From a virus, in the IMG/VR virus record IMGVR_UViG_3300017528_000245, positions 1 through 44,946 of that record: 44,946 nucleotides of DNA; one strand, given 5' to 3'. The position numbers were made by a program, and so were the translations under genes. The notes under the pieces were generated by a model that saw only the letters and a list, made by a program, of their open reading frames with translations, searched no databases and was not told where the DNA came from. Below are positions 16,901 to 25,609 of the stretch, piece after piece (position 1 is the stretch's first letter; the number at the start of each line of letters is the position of its first letter).

Positions 16901-18113
16901 TTCAACTAATGAAGCTGGCTTTGAGATTCAGCGTTGCTCCGGTACAGCTTGCGGAAATTATCAGCAAATTGCTACGACATTACCCAATGTCCTGACTTAT
17001 GCTGATACGGGCTTAGCCAGCGGGACGCTTTACCGATACCGGATTCGAGCTTTCAACTCGGCAGGAAGCTCAAATTTCACCGCCACCGTACAGGATACGA
17101 CTTCAGCAGGCGGGCCGACAGCGGAGCTATTTGAGGTTCACTTTAACGAAGGAACCCTCAACAATGCGGCAACGGTCGTTCCGGCAGGTGGCAACGCCGT
17201 CTTGAAATATGCTGATTGGACGACTTCCACCCAGACCGGCACGGGTGCAGCCTTTAACCCAGTTCAGGGCATGACCAGCTTCAACAATTCCAATGTAACC
17301 GCTGTCACTGGAGGCACTGCTGGAACGGGCACGACTTACAATTACAAAGTGCTGGGCTTTAAGAACGTCACTGGCTACCACAACTCCTATAACGGCGCAG
17401 CGGCAGTGGTGGTTAATGGAGCCACTCTCAGCTCGGGCAGTTACAACACGATTACCTGGTCCTCTGTCGGAGCGGATTACTATGCGGTTTATCGCACGCT
17501 AGGAGGCGCGACTCAGGGCAGGCTTTCCGGCACTGGCCCAGGATTCGCCTCTCTCACGATCAACGACACCGGATTAGTCACCACTGGAGCGACCCCAGGG
17601 GATATTACTACCAGCACTGATGGTCATACTGCCACGGCGGGCGCAAGCATCCCTTATACTGGGATACAAAGAATTAGCTGCTCATTCTGGATTAAGAGCA
17701 GTCTGTCGATTTCGCAGCAAACAATCGTGAATGGCGGAGGATGGACGATCAAGACACTCACCGGTACGACTAGGCTGCAAATTACGATGGACGGGGCTAC
17801 GGGGAGCTTGGTCGGTACTGTGCCAGCTACGGCCCTAAATGACAACGCATGGCATCTAGTAGTTGTGGAACTGGATAACTCTACCGCAGGAAATTCCACC
17901 GCTAACATCCAAGTTTACTATGACAATGTTAATGCACTGACGACTACTCTGACGACCCAAACCAGAACTGGGCCTACCAACTTCGCCGCAGGCGTTCCGA
18001 TTATAGGGGGCGTGGTCGCTGGACTCGACGATGTAAGGATTTACGACCACATGCTAACCACAACCCCAACAACTGGGGAAATAGCACTGCTCTACTCAGG
18101 AAATGCGCAATAA
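13971..18113 (+). CDS. Giant secreted fibre-like protein with FN3 and LamG-like domains, 1380 aa
   Basis: Order of parts: signal peptide (residues 1-22); Gly-rich hinge (about 51-63); long fibre region with phage tail hallmarks, including 'KITNLGDPTTGTDAANKNYVD' (about 193-213) and the 'RVLVKDQTTGSQNGIYV' module (about 252-330); more fibre repeats to about 560; a beta region to about 945; a fibronectin type III domain (about 953-1045, with 'ITLGWTDNSTNEAGFEI' and 'LYRYRIRAFNSAGSS'); and a concanavalin/LamG-like domain (about 1060-1375, with 'HLVVVELDNS' and 'GLDDVRIYDHML'). It is probably the main receptor-binding or adhesin protein. A signal peptide on a tail fibre is not standard. Confidence 0.7.
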   Translation: MRKTLLTLVLSGLSVGFSTLYAVETVTVNSVSRNVINTGIINFAPAQLKVNGISVIGGGGGDGGGGVNSITLSFPGIYAAPLSFVDDGAANWSATAVFSNQAPLTFFGNGTSGTDVPTFMSADTARVALAINFVDNTSDANKPLSTAAAAANTALQASITTNTDDITTLNTEFSALTLNTIAAPTEDLTLSGFKITNLGDPTTGTDAANKNYVDAAANVGPPHAAVAAASTGNLTLSGEQTIDGVATSASRVLVKDQTTGSQNGIYVTAAGAWTRATDADTGTEVSGIVFVSGGTTQISTSWGVITPQPITINTTAIAYTLTGTGGTTYTAGTGLTLTGGNQFKLANMAARTVKGNNTGSTATPGDISATIVGLNFLAVPTLNALSFPTINADNTVSSRTASQFRGDIGAGTVTSVSTIQNNSTDLLSISTATGTSTPAITIDKNSVAALSFFGNSSGSTAVPTFMTASTARTTLGGTTVGSNVFTLTNPSAITFPRFNADNSVSALSASAFLTAVGASAIESQLNLNNTGSTTAPSTWVTGATAAFETELLSNNRYTFLPPSSSYAPGKRITYTDAFTVGSVGRYFRPATGSGDAINNSVGDYRPFVAGSQGPFGRKSIEFEAVTASLGILKGWQVVPNGNTVFFVEDQTDATKRFSFDAANQTPGLPGTVTPGGGDTTTVRPTRILPGASDTPGWVQDINDDSSVTKAVITLPDVNLSPDVIGTAGVDISESGCGPNCHTVPVNTDTVVIAGNLTGPLTIKLQPASTYPAGFEVKIIDSSGTVSSSNLVTITSTNGTDTFSGGVTTVAFDEANGRRSVISDNVSFWQIPSVRAATQGYTQLNPINGTITISGNRSAARNNATINLGNGSNVLAVNSPFDGMDIDLTIVQPSSGSQGTLFLPSGSRVGANGVGVVTLSSANGAIDTLHGRYNGTLAIFLWDAPVLNYTSGTVPAQPSSPSATTVNSGKITLGWTDNSTNEAGFEIQRCSGTACGNYQQIATTLPNVLTYADTGLASGTLYRYRIRAFNSAGSSNFTATVQDTTSAGGPTAELFEVHFNEGTLNNAATVVPAGGNAVLKYADWTTSTQTGTGAAFNPVQGMTSFNNSNVTAVTGGTAGTGTTYNYKVLGFKNVTGYHNSYNGAAAVVVNGATLSSGSYNTITWSSVGADYYAVYRTLGGATQGRLSGTGPGFASLTINDTGLVTTGATPGDITTSTDGHTATAGASIPYTGIQRISCSFWIKSSLSISQQTIVNGGGWTIKTLTGTTRLQITMDGATGSLVGTVPATALNDNAWHLVVVELDNSTAGNSTANIQVYYDNVNALTTTLTTQTRTGPTNFAAGVPIIGGVVAGLDDVRIYDHMLTTTPTTGEIALLYSGNAQ

Positions 18114-21100
18114 ACTACTAGCTCTATTATTCGTTCTCATATCAGCATCAGCATGGGCCGCGTGCCCACATCCTTTGCCTCCTTTGCCTGATCCAGGATA
18201 CGGCACCTGTGTCGCCCAAAGTCCAGCATACGCCGATGTAAATCCACAGGTGCAACTGGCCGCTGACGGCGATCACGTAATGATACAGGCTGGCAGAGCG
18301 GTCTGGGGACCAACTGATGTTCTAAATATCACCCACGACATCCAGCTTATCGGTGCAGGAATGGATGAAGGCTCTGTCGTTCCACGCGACAATGTTGCTA
18401 CCATTATCGTTCCTGGTAGGCGCACCATTATCACTGCTAACTATGTCAATTCTGGCAAAGCAGCCCGCATTAGCGGAATAGTCTTTGATCTGGTAACTCT
18501 TCCAACTGGCAACAGTTTCTTAATTTATCTTAATGGAAGGTGTTACCGGCACCGAGTCAGTGGTAACATTGTAGGCGGAGTTAGATTGGATCATCTCCGC
18601 TGGATCAACTCCGGCGACAATGTTCCCAATAGCACTCATCCAATCTCAAACGGGACGCCGCAAGGACAAACCGGCCCCGCCGCATGGGGACTGCTCAACT
18701 GGACTCATGCCAGCAATGACGGCGCGAACAGTTATATCACTGGCTCCTTCGATCATAATTTCGTTGATTACATACCGGGCTCTGGTGGCTCGGAAATAAT
18801 GGATTTCGCTTGCTCCGGTTCGCCTGAAAGTGGCCTGTCTCCCAATGGCTACGGACAATATAATTGGAGCCTAGGTTACATCTTCGGGGGCAGTGACGAT
18901 GCCTCCGATTTAAGAACAATCTTCATTGAAGATAATATCGTTCATCGCAGTGCCCCGACTACTAGCACAGTAGGCGGCGGCGCTAACTTAGTCATACGAC
19001 ACAACACCACTTGGGGTTCCATCACGCAACACGGCACTGATACTGGCGGAAACATGGGGCCGGTTACAGTAGAGCTTTACAATAATTACACCGATTTAAC
19101 GCACAACAACGCGAACTGGGGATGCGCAAATACTCGCGGGGGAGCGTGGGTAGGATTTAACAATCGGTGGACTTTTAACTCTGGTGGCGGGCAGAACGAT
19201 ATTAGCATGGGGGTTTATCGCCCAGGGGGTTTCAACAGCGGTATGTTTGGGCCAGCGACGGGGAGAAACTTTTTCGACCTTAACGCTCGCGGTGCCACTA
19301 CCAACAACTTTGGTGGGCCTAGCATTAGTCCCCTTGCCGGGACGCACGGGACGCCGACCGACACTAGGATCGGCTGTGTTTATGCCGAGGGAACCGTGGC
19401 CGCGATCAGCGGAAACAATTACACTTTGACTGGACTAGATGGGACGATCGGAGCCGATGCCTGGAAACGCTTCACCATTGTCAACACTGACAGGGCCGCG
19501 CCGGAGGCTTGGGGCGAGCAACTCAATCCCGCCACTGGTGCTGTTCTCACTGGCCCGCAATCAAATTGTTCAGGATTAATAAACAGTAGCAGTAACGCCA
19601 ATCCATCTGTTGTTACGCTGACGAACAATCCGTCCCTGGTAGCCGGAACAACTCCGAGTCATTGGGAGATACGCAAGATCAATCAATTTTATTGTCACCC
19701 AGGGGCCGGTAGAATTGTTGACAGCTTTAGCAATGGGGGAAAAGTCACTCCCGACGGCCAAGGACACGTAGTCCCAAACAAGACCGCAAGTGACCCTAGC
19801 GGGGAGACTAGCGGTTACTCGCTTGTGACGGCAAACGGGGCTAATAAGAATAAGTATTTCCCGAGCCAGCCCGCCTTCGGAATTTGGCAATGGGACAACA
19901 AAGTCCGTAACACCACTGTAGGTAATCCGCCATTTTCGATCAGCGTAGTCAAAGAGGATAACAGCGCGGCAAAGAACTGTTACCCCGGACTCGTTCACGA
20001 TGCCAAGGCTCCCTATATCAACACTACTACCTTGGCAGGCGGGGCTTATCCCAACGCGCCAACGCCTGTCGCACCTACGACACTCGATGACTATAAACGG
20101 ATTGGAGCAGACTTTGAAGCGCCCAGTTGTGTTGCATCAGGTCTTTCGTGGGCGACCGGACCCGGAACTCAATGCAGCGAAACGACCGAGCGTGCCACTA
20201 CAGCCTACGGCGGCACTTATCCCAACGGCATTGTATCGGCAGCGCCGCTAGTCCCTCGTATCACTAGTCAGCCCACATGGACTACTGTAGTCAATCAGCC
20301 AATCAGTCCTAATTTCCAGGTTCAAACCAGAGATTTCACCGTCCCGCCTACTTTCACCCTAAGTCCCTCAACCCCCACATGGCCAAGTGGTGTATCAATG
20401 ACTGCTGGCCCAACTGGCGGGGGCGTTATCTCTGGCACGCCCACGGTCATAGGAGCGACCACAGTCCATATCTTAGCTTCCAACACTGTTCCAGAGTCAG
20501 CCCCCATACAGGACTTTACTTTGACAGTTACAGCTACACCTACGCCAACACCTACACCTACGCCAACGCCTACCCCAACCCCAACCCCAACACCTACACC
20601 TACACCTCCGCCACCGCAGGGAAGATTTGCGCTGGACAACGATGGCAACATTCACGACCGCGACGACATTAATTCTATTGGTTGGGAAATGGCGCTCTTC
20701 GGTAAAGCCGGAATGGTAAGTAGGGTGGTATGTATAACCTACAACAATCACTATTGGTCCACGGATAGTACGTGGGGCAACGACATGATCGCCAGCGTGG
20801 ACAGCGCCGCTCGTGATTGGGGTTACATCCCAGAAGGTCAACCGGGAAGCGTCATCCACAACTGCATGAACGGAAATACGCCTAATACTGCCGCAGCTAA
20901 CGCAGCCGTCTCTGCGCTCACAACCGCAATCAATGCGTCAACTGCGAGTAGTCCGTTGACGATTCTTGGGGGTGGACCTATGGAGATAATCGGGCGGGCG
21001 TTGAACGCATCTGCTCCTAGTGCCCGTCCATTCGTGACGATCGTCTCACACATGACGGGTACGGCCACTTTCAACGACGTGCACGCCTGTTCTGTCGGTG

Positions 21101-21537
21101 TGCCAAGTGAAGGGCTGGCGACGCCGTGCTACAACTTCAACGACCTAGGATCGGCAAACCTAGCATTAGGTGCTAATCCGATTCACATACCATTCCAAAC
21201 TAGTTTGAACAACGCCCTGGACGCAGATTTCACTTGGGCCACTCCGGCACAAACTAGTGATGTAAGATTGAATCATTTATACACACGGGGCAGCACCATC
21301 GCCTTTCCCAGTAACAATAAGATGGATTGTTCCGATAGCGGCATGTCTTACTACGCTATTACAGGAGATCAATCCGCTACTGCAGCAAAATACAAGACAT
21401 TCTTTGCTGCCCCTACCCCTACGCCGACGCCGACACCGACGCCGACGCCTACCCCGACACCGACTCCCACGCCGACTCCTACTCCTACTCCACCGGGAGT
21501 TACTCCAACTCCAGCCAGTATCCTAGTCCAACCATGA
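18103..21537 (+). CDS. Secreted multidomain protein: beta-helix, Ig-like, nucleoside-hydrolase-like, 1144 aa
   Basis: It overlaps the previous gene by 11 bp. Parts in order: signal peptide ([19 protein letters not shown]); right-handed beta-helix / pectin-lyase-like region (about 45-450); a Cys-containing segment (about 460-710); a putative Ig domain (about 717-805); a Pro-Thr linker (about 808-838); a domain (about 841-1098) that begins with '[12 protein letters not shown]', has '[14 protein letters not shown]' and 'VTIVSHM', and ends with '[15 protein letters not shown]'; and a second Pro-Thr linker. The Asp-rich start and Gly-rich core resemble the nucleoside-hydrolase-like fold. The beta-helix may depolymerise or bind polysaccharide. 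Enzyme activity is unproven. Confidence 0.65.
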   Translation: MRNKLLALLFVLISASAWAACPHPLPPLPDPGYGTCVAQSPAYADVNPQVQLAADGDHVMIQAGRAVWGPTDVLNITHDIQLIGAGMDEGSVVPRDNVATIIVPGRRTIITANYVNSGKAARISGIVFDLVTLPTGNSFLIYLNGRCYRHRVSGNIVGGVRLDHLRWINSGDNVPNSTHPISNGTPQGQTGPAAWGLLNWTHASNDGANSYITGSFDHNFVDYIPGSGGSEIMDFACSGSPESGLSPNGYGQYNWSLGYIFGGSDDASDLRTIFIEDNIVHRSAPTTSTVGGGANLVIRHNTTWGSITQHGTDTGGNMGPVTVELYNNYTDLTHNNANWGCANTRGGAWVGFNNRWTFNSGGGQNDISMGVYRPGGFNSGMFGPATGRNFFDLNARGATTNNFGGPSISPLAGTHGTPTDTRIGCVYAEGTVAAISGNNYTLTGLDGTIGADAWKRFTIVNTDRAAPEAWGEQLNPATGAVLTGPQSNCSGLINSSSNANPSVVTLTNNPSLVAGTTPSHWEIRKINQFYCHPGAGRIVDSFSNGGKVTPDGQGHVVPNKTASDPSGETSGYSLVTANGANKNKYFPSQPAFGIWQWDNKVRNTTVGNPPFSISVVKEDNSAAKNCYPGLVHDAKAPYINTTTLAGGAYPNAPTPVAPTTLDDYKRIGADFEAPSCVASGLSWATGPGTQCSETTERATTAYGGTYPNGIVSAAPLVPRITSQPTWTTVVNQPISPNFQVQTRDFTVPPTFTLSPSTPTWPSGVSMTAGPTGGGVISGTPTVIGATTVHILASNTVPESAPIQDFTLTVTATPTPTPTPTPTPTPTPTPTPTPTPPPPQGRFALDNDGNIHDRDDINSIGWEMALFGKAGMVSRVVCITYNNHYWSTDSTWGNDMIASVDSAARDWGYIPEGQPGSVIHNCMNGNTPNTAAANAAVSALTTAINASTASSPLTILGGGPMEIIGRALNASAPSARPFVTIVSHMTGTATFNDVHACSVGVPSEGLATPCYNFNDLGSANLALGANPIHIPFQTSLNNALDADFTWATPAQTSDVRLNHLYTRGSTIAFPSNNKMDCSDSGMSYYAITGDQSATAAKYKTFFAAPTPTPTPTPTPTPTPTPTPTPTPTPTPPGVTPTPASILVQP
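20527..20613 (+). repeat. Pro-Thr hexanucleotide microsatellite, copy 1
   Basis: Tandem ACN-CCN codons encode about 14 Thr-Pro units linking the Ig-like domain to the hydrolase-like domain. Codons alternate between CCA/CCT and ACA/ACC/ACG, so the repeat is imperfect at the DNA level. Slippage here would change linker length without breaking the frame as long as units are multiples of 3. Confidence 0.8.
21409..21495 (+). repeat. Pro-Thr hexanucleotide microsatellite, copy 2
   Basis: A second run of about 14 Pro-Thr units near the C-terminus of the same protein. It uses more CCG/ACG codons than copy 1, so the two runs are not a recent duplication of each other. The protein ends about 14 residues later. 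Confidence 0.8.
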
Positions 21538-22415
21538 AACCGTTGCTTATACTATTACTCAGCGTGTGCGCGGCAACCGCTGCACCAACTGTTACCGATC
21601 TGCTTTTAGTCAACGGGAACACAGGTCAGGCGCAACCGGCCAATGGCGGGACACTGCCAGAAGGAGTGCTGATGTACGTCCGCGCCAGAGTGAACAGCGA
21701 AACAATGAGTGTCACTTTCGTGACCATTCCGGGCAATACCGAGGTGCAACCTGTCAGCAATGGACAAGCCAGAACTTCTTCCGGTCAACGTTCGGCAGCG
21801 GGCACATATACAGTGACGGCAAAACCGTGGAGCAAATTTAATGCTACCGGAATCGCAGGAAGCGAAGTTCGAGGCACCTACACGATCACTGGAGCCACCC
21901 CAACACCTACCGTAAGTCCAACACCCATACCACCAACACCAACACCAACAGCAACGCCCAGCCCCACTCCAACTGTGCCGCCGAGTCCATCGCCTACCGC
22001 AAGTCCCACACCCACGCCTCCCACACCAACGCCATCAGCAACACCCACAGCAACGCCAACGCCGCAACCAACAGCCAGTCCTTCGCCAAGTCCATCCCCG
22101 AGTGTGGCCTATGTCACTATCACCGTCCAGTGGATCGCGACCAAGGGCGATCGCTATACCATTCTCTACGGCACGACCAACCCGCCTGACATACAGACCG
22201 ATGGCGGGATCGCCGTGCGCAATGGGGAAATGACGGTGACGATCTCCGGGCTATTGCCGAACACGACTTACTACTTCAGCGATATTGTGACTGATCCGAC
22301 TGGGGCCGAATCCGGCCCGCTTCCGCCGATCCAGTACGACACTAGTGCGAACCGCAATCAGCTTTTCAAGCTAGGAGCCTTCAACCTTCCTCGCAATGCC
22401 AGTTCTAAACATTGA
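21534..22415 (+). CDS. Secreted protein with long PT-rich linker and FN3-like domain, 293 aa
   Basis: ATGA-coupled start. Signal peptide ([16 protein letters not shown], 1-16); a beta domain (about 20-120); a Pro/Thr/Ser linker (about 122-197); and a C-terminal fibronectin-III-like domain (about 198-270, with '[20 protein letters not shown]' and '[16 protein letters not shown]'). The design is that of a secreted or surface-displayed bacterial protein, not a typical virion protein. Overlaps the nozzle gene by 20 bp. Confidence 0.65.
   Translation: MKPLLILLLSVCAATAAPTVTDLLLVNGNTGQAQPANGGTLPEGVLMYVRARVNSETMSVTFVTIPGNTEVQPVSNGQARTSSGQRSAAGTYTVTAKPWSKFNATGIAGSEVRGTYTITGATPTPTVSPTPIPPTPTPTATPSPTPTVPPSPSPTASPTPTPPTPTPSATPTATPTPQPTASPSPSPSPSVAYVTITVQWIATKGDRYTILYGTTNPPDIQTDGGIAVRNGEMTVTISGLLPNTTYYFSDIVTDPTGAESGPLPPIQYDTSANRNQLFKLGAFNLPRNASSKH
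21897..22110 (+). repeat. Pro/Thr/Ser low-complexity coding repeat
   Basis: About 70 codons of irregular ACN-CCN and AGN-CCN units encode the linker of the preceding secreted protein. It is less regular than the two Pro-Thr runs upstream and includes Ala and Ser insertions. Confidence 0.7.
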
Positions 22416-24003
22416 ACAACTTGATGACGCGATTGTTTACGATGGCGTTGGCAGCTTCGTTGGCGGGCAAGTTAGTGGGACGCGGGCAAATCTGCTGTCC
22501 GAGAACGAGTCAGCGCAGTTGGTAAACTGCGATGTCACACGCACCGGAGAATTGCGGACACGGCGCGGCACGGCACGATTGGGGACGAGTGGCCCAGGAG
22601 CCCAAACTTTTATCCAAGGACTGGGCTACTACGAATCCCCTTCGGCTTCTTATCCGGTAGCGGCGGGAAACGATGGAAACTTTTACTATTTTAACGGAAC
22701 CATCTGGCAAGGACTAGGCGGCTACAGCTTCCCCAGTAGTCAGGTTAATAGGGTTCTGATGGTGATGGGAGCGCCCACGTCCAAGCTATACGCATTGGTT
22801 ACAGGGGAATCTGCTATTCATTACTGGAATGGAGCTACCTTTGTAGCTTTAGGAACAACGAGTCCGACAGGCCCAGGGCCGAACCCGCGTTGGATAGTAT
22901 GGCACACTGATCGGCTGGTCGCAGTAGGCGGACCAACTAAACCTGAGACTCTCTATTTCTCGCAATTCCTAGATGGAACGGTTTGGGACTGGGCTCTCTG
23001 GAGTCTGGATGTTTCCGGCGACGGAGTGCCGGTCACTGGGCTTGTCAGTTGGACTGATTTCAACCTGATCGTGATGAAACGGAACAGCCTCTGGGTAATC
23101 AACTGCAACCCGCAGTTGCAGATTCAAGACCCGAGCAATACCGTCGCAGGATTCGAGAAAAAACCAATTCACCCTGCCATCGGCTGTCTCGCCCCAGCCA
23201 CGGCATGTCAGGTCGGGGGCGATGTCTATATGCTGACGACCAGCGGAGTCAGAAGCGTCCAGCGCACTCTCGCGGCTGAGAGTCAAACGGACATCGGTGA
23301 TCCACTCAGCTATCCCATCCAAGACATAATTGATCGAATCAATCCTGCCGCTATTAACACGGCTAACGCTACCTTCTGGAATAATAGATATTTCTTAGCA
23401 CTTCCGCTGGACAGCGCAAGTCAGCCCAACTACATCGCGGTTTACAATGTCCTGACCAGCAGTTGGCATGGGTTGTGGGCAGGATGGACACCGACCTGCT
23501 GGTCAACGCGGACGGTCAACGGTGTGCCTCGGCTCATCTTTGGACAGACAGATGGATCGGTTGTGGAATGGCTGGATTATGTGTCAGTGGACAGTGAGGT
23601 GGACGCTACCTATCAGGACATCAACGCCACCGGAGTTCATAACATTCCGATTACGGTTTTGACCAAATCGTTTGATCACAAGGAGCCGGTCTGCAAGAAG
23701 CAGGGATTCAACTGTCAGTTCGAGTTCTTCAGATCATTGGCGGATGTCACTATTCAGATCATCCGTGACGGCGCCGATCCCGAAGCTTTTGTCACTTTTG
23801 CCACAGCTACAGATAGTCTTGTGTTGCCAGTTCCGTTGCCGTTTGTTTTACCTGCGGCAGGAGTAAGACGGCGCGGATTCGGCCTTCAACGGTTTGGCCC
23901 TTATCGCGAGATTCAGTACAAGCTGACTACCGCCAGTGGGAAGCTGGTGTTACGCAGCATCATCACTGGCGGTTTCATCAACACGGTGGACGTAGAGATA
24001 TGA
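22396..24003 (+). CDS. Tail nozzle / packaged-DNA stabilisation protein, gp10-like, 535 aa
   Basis: The protein has repeated short beta blades with '[13 protein letters not shown]', '[14 protein letters not shown]' and 'DRLVAVGG' type phrases (about residues 90-190), then '[21 protein letters not shown]' and '[16 protein letters not shown]' (about 212-305). This is the beta-propeller pattern of P22 gp10-like nozzle proteins that cap the adaptor ring and hold DNA in the head. N-terminal '[24 protein letters not shown]' also fits this family. No signal peptide, so it is a genuine virion component. No ribosome-binding site stands out; probably coupled to the overlapping upstream gene. Confidence 0.75.
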   Translation: MPVLNIEQLDDAIVYDGVGSFVGGQVSGTRANLLSENESAQLVNCDVTRTGELRTRRGTARLGTSGPGAQTFIQGLGYYESPSASYPVAAGNDGNFYYFNGTIWQGLGGYSFPSSQVNRVLMVMGAPTSKLYALVTGESAIHYWNGATFVALGTTSPTGPGPNPRWIVWHTDRLVAVGGPTKPETLYFSQFLDGTVWDWALWSLDVSGDGVPVTGLVSWTDFNLIVMKRNSLWVINCNPQLQIQDPSNTVAGFEKKPIHPAIGCLAPATACQVGGDVYMLTTSGVRSVQRTLAAESQTDIGDPLSYPIQDIIDRINPAAINTANATFWNNRYFLALPLDSASQPNYIAVYNVLTSSWHGLWAGWTPTCWSTRTVNGVPRLIFGQTDGSVVEWLDYVSVDSEVDATYQDINATGVHNIPITVLTKSFDHKEPVCKKQGFNCQFEFFRSLADVTIQIIRDGADPEAFVTFATATDSLVLPVPLPFVLPAAGVRRRGFGLQRFGPYREIQYKLTTASGKLVLRSIITGGFINTVDVEI

Positions 24004-24240
24004 GACTACCTCTTCTTCAGTTCTCTAAGCCTCCGTTTTCTTTCTCGTTGCACTCTGCGGATAGCGGCACGCGCCGATGGTGTGCGCCACCAGCGCGAGA
24101 GCACTACCTCTCCATTGCTCCTCCTCCATTGTGTGTTCATGGAGGTAATTTACCATTTCGGATTTTAGCGAAGTGGTCAAAATGCCCACTTTCCGTTAGT
24201 TCTTCCCTCGTTAGAAACTTTTACTTGACAGGAAAATCAC
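24004..24240 (+). other. Structured non-coding gap with two hairpins
   Basis: No convincing gene lies here. Two stem-loops do. One is at 24070-24097: CGCGC pairs with GCGCG, then after a 3-nt bulge TGGTG pairs with CACCA around a 5-nt loop. The other is at 24123-24145: CCTCCAT pairs with ATGGAGG around a 9-nt loop. A ribosome-binding site (AGGA, from 24230) serves the next gene. An 88-codon frame is open across the gap but its composition is not protein-like. The hairpins may separate nozzle from ejection-gene mRNA. Confidence 0.5.
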
Positions 24241-24651
24241 ATGATTACAATGGACGCAGTTCTTGATGTAATTCAGGATCATTATCCCTATCCATGGGCC
24301 AAGGATCGACAGCTCGTCCTCAACTGGGTAATCTGGTTTATCAAGAATCGGTTCGCCATTTGCGTCAGCGATGACAACGAAAGGATTTCTGGTCTGGGCC
24401 TCTTCCGGCCCGTCATGCGAGCCAAGGACGGCGAGAATCCTTACTGTTTTGACCCCGAAGGTTCAGTCATCTACTGCGATTTCCTTTATGCTGCTCACGA
24501 CAGAGCCATGCGCGGCCTAATCATCGAAGGCATCTATCGTTTCGGTGCCAGAGCCACAGCAGCGTGGATGCGGCGCGGAGAATTGCGCTCTTACCCAGCT
24601 CAACGCTTTGTTTATCACGTTTTGAAGGAGAACCATCATGTCTCAACCTAA
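24241..24651 (+). CDS. Hypothetical protein upstream of ejection genes, 136 aa
   Basis: The ATG is preceded by AGGA with good spacing. The product is soluble and Trp/Phe/Tyr-rich, with 'FAICVSDDNERISGLGLFRPV' (about residues 38-58) and 'LIIEGIYRFGARATAAWMRRGE' (about 92-113). The strand-helix order is reminiscent of an acetyltransferase-like fold but no acetyl-CoA motif can be pointed to. It leads the ejection-protein group. Confidence 0.6.
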   Translation: MITMDAVLDVIQDHYPYPWAKDRQLVLNWVIWFIKNRFAICVSDDNERISGLGLFRPVMRAKDGENPYCFDPEGSVIYCDFLYAAHDRAMRGLIIEGIYRFGARATAAWMRRGELRSYPAQRFVYHVLKENHHVST

Positions 24652-25609
24652 GCCGCCAACTCCAAATCCAGCCAAAGACTACAAACAATCTCTGAAAGTG
24701 TACATGAAGTATCTCCCTCAACTACTTGAGGGGGAGCAGGCCGCGCGAACCAAATATGATCCGATGCGAGTGCAGCAGCAGCTCGATATTCAGAAGCAAT
24801 ATGGGTCGGAGATGTACGGCCAGCAGCGTGCAGCCATTGAAACACTTGATCCTGGTTACTTGGGCCTTCGCGGTCAACTGGGAAGTACGGTTGGTGCCAA
24901 CCTGACAGCGGCTAATAAAGGTCAGCTTCCTCCGGGTTTGAATGAAGCGTGGAATAGTATGGCTCGCGCTTCAGGAGTAGCGCACGGCAATGTCGCAGGA
25001 GCTGCCCCTGCCGCTTTCGAGGACGTCTTCAAAGCACAAAATCTACTCAACTATCAACAACAAGCGCAGCAGAATGTCGGGGCATACCTAGCGGGCTCTA
25101 CGCCTGAGCAACTTGCTACTCTCGTCCAGCCGGTCACTCCCGACCGAACCAGTCAGTACGTTAATCCGTCAGCGCCGGGGCAGATGGCTGCTCCCAACTA
25201 TCAGAACATGCTCGCAGCTTACGCAGCCTCCGGCGCTGGCCGTAATCCGTGGGCGAGTAGTCTGAGCGGAGCAGCAAGCGGAGCGATTGGTGCTGCCGCC
25301 GCTGGCGGATATGGAGCGGGAGGGTACGGCATAGCGGCTGGGGCTATCGTTGGCGGGATTGGCGGATACTTTAGTGATGCGCGGAAGAAGAATCACATCG
25401 AGTACGTAGGTCGCAGTCCGAAGGGGCACCCGATCTACGAGTTCAACTACGACGAAGTGCCCGACCAGCGATTCCGTGGGACGATTGCACAGGAATTGCT
25501 GGCAACATGCCCAGAGGCTTGCACACTGGGAGAGGACGGTTTCTGGCGGGTAGATTACTCGAAAACCGACATCAAGATGGAACAAATTCCAATGGAGGTG
25601 TACGCATAA
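24638..25609 (+). CDS. Ejection/internal virion protein with S74-type C-terminal domain, 323 aa
   Basis: AAGGAG just upstream gives a strong ribosome-binding site inside the preceding gene. The N-terminal part (about residues 1-160) is a helical, Gln-rich phage internal-protein type ('NPAKDYKQSLKVYMKYLPQLLEGEQ'). A Gly/Ala-rich, membrane-like stretch follows (about 208-245). The last 78 residues match the short peptidase S74 / intramolecular chaperone pattern: 'SDARKK', then 'GHPIYEFNYDE', 'GTIAQELLATCPEA' and 'RVDYSK'. The Ser246-Lys251 spacing equals the autocleavage dyad of the family (Ser and Lys five residues apart). Confidence 0.7.
   Translation: MSQPKPPTPNPAKDYKQSLKVYMKYLPQLLEGEQAARTKYDPMRVQQQLDIQKQYGSEMYGQQRAAIETLDPGYLGLRGQLGSTVGANLTAANKGQLPPGLNEAWNSMARASGVAHGNVAGAAPAAFEDVFKAQNLLNYQQQAQQNVGAYLAGSTPEQLATLVQPVTPDRTSQYVNPSAPGQMAAPNYQNMLAAYAASGAGRNPWASSLSGAASGAIGAAAAGGYGAGGYGIAAGAIVGGIGGYFSDARKKNHIEYVGRSPKGHPIYEFNYDEVPDQRFRGTIAQELLATCPEACTLGEDGFWRVDYSKTDIKMEQIPMEVYA

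Noticed and set aside
24225-24251. TTGACA...TACAAT as a promoter before the 136-residue gene
   Set aside because: The spacing is 15 bp and the -10 would lie inside the coding region after the ATG at 24241, so it could not serve this gene.
24000-24266. 88-codon plus-strand ORF after the nozzle gene
   Set aside because: Although ATGA-coupled, its product is Pro/Ser/Cys-rich and unlike any phage protein, it runs through two hairpins, and it overlaps the better supported start at 24241.
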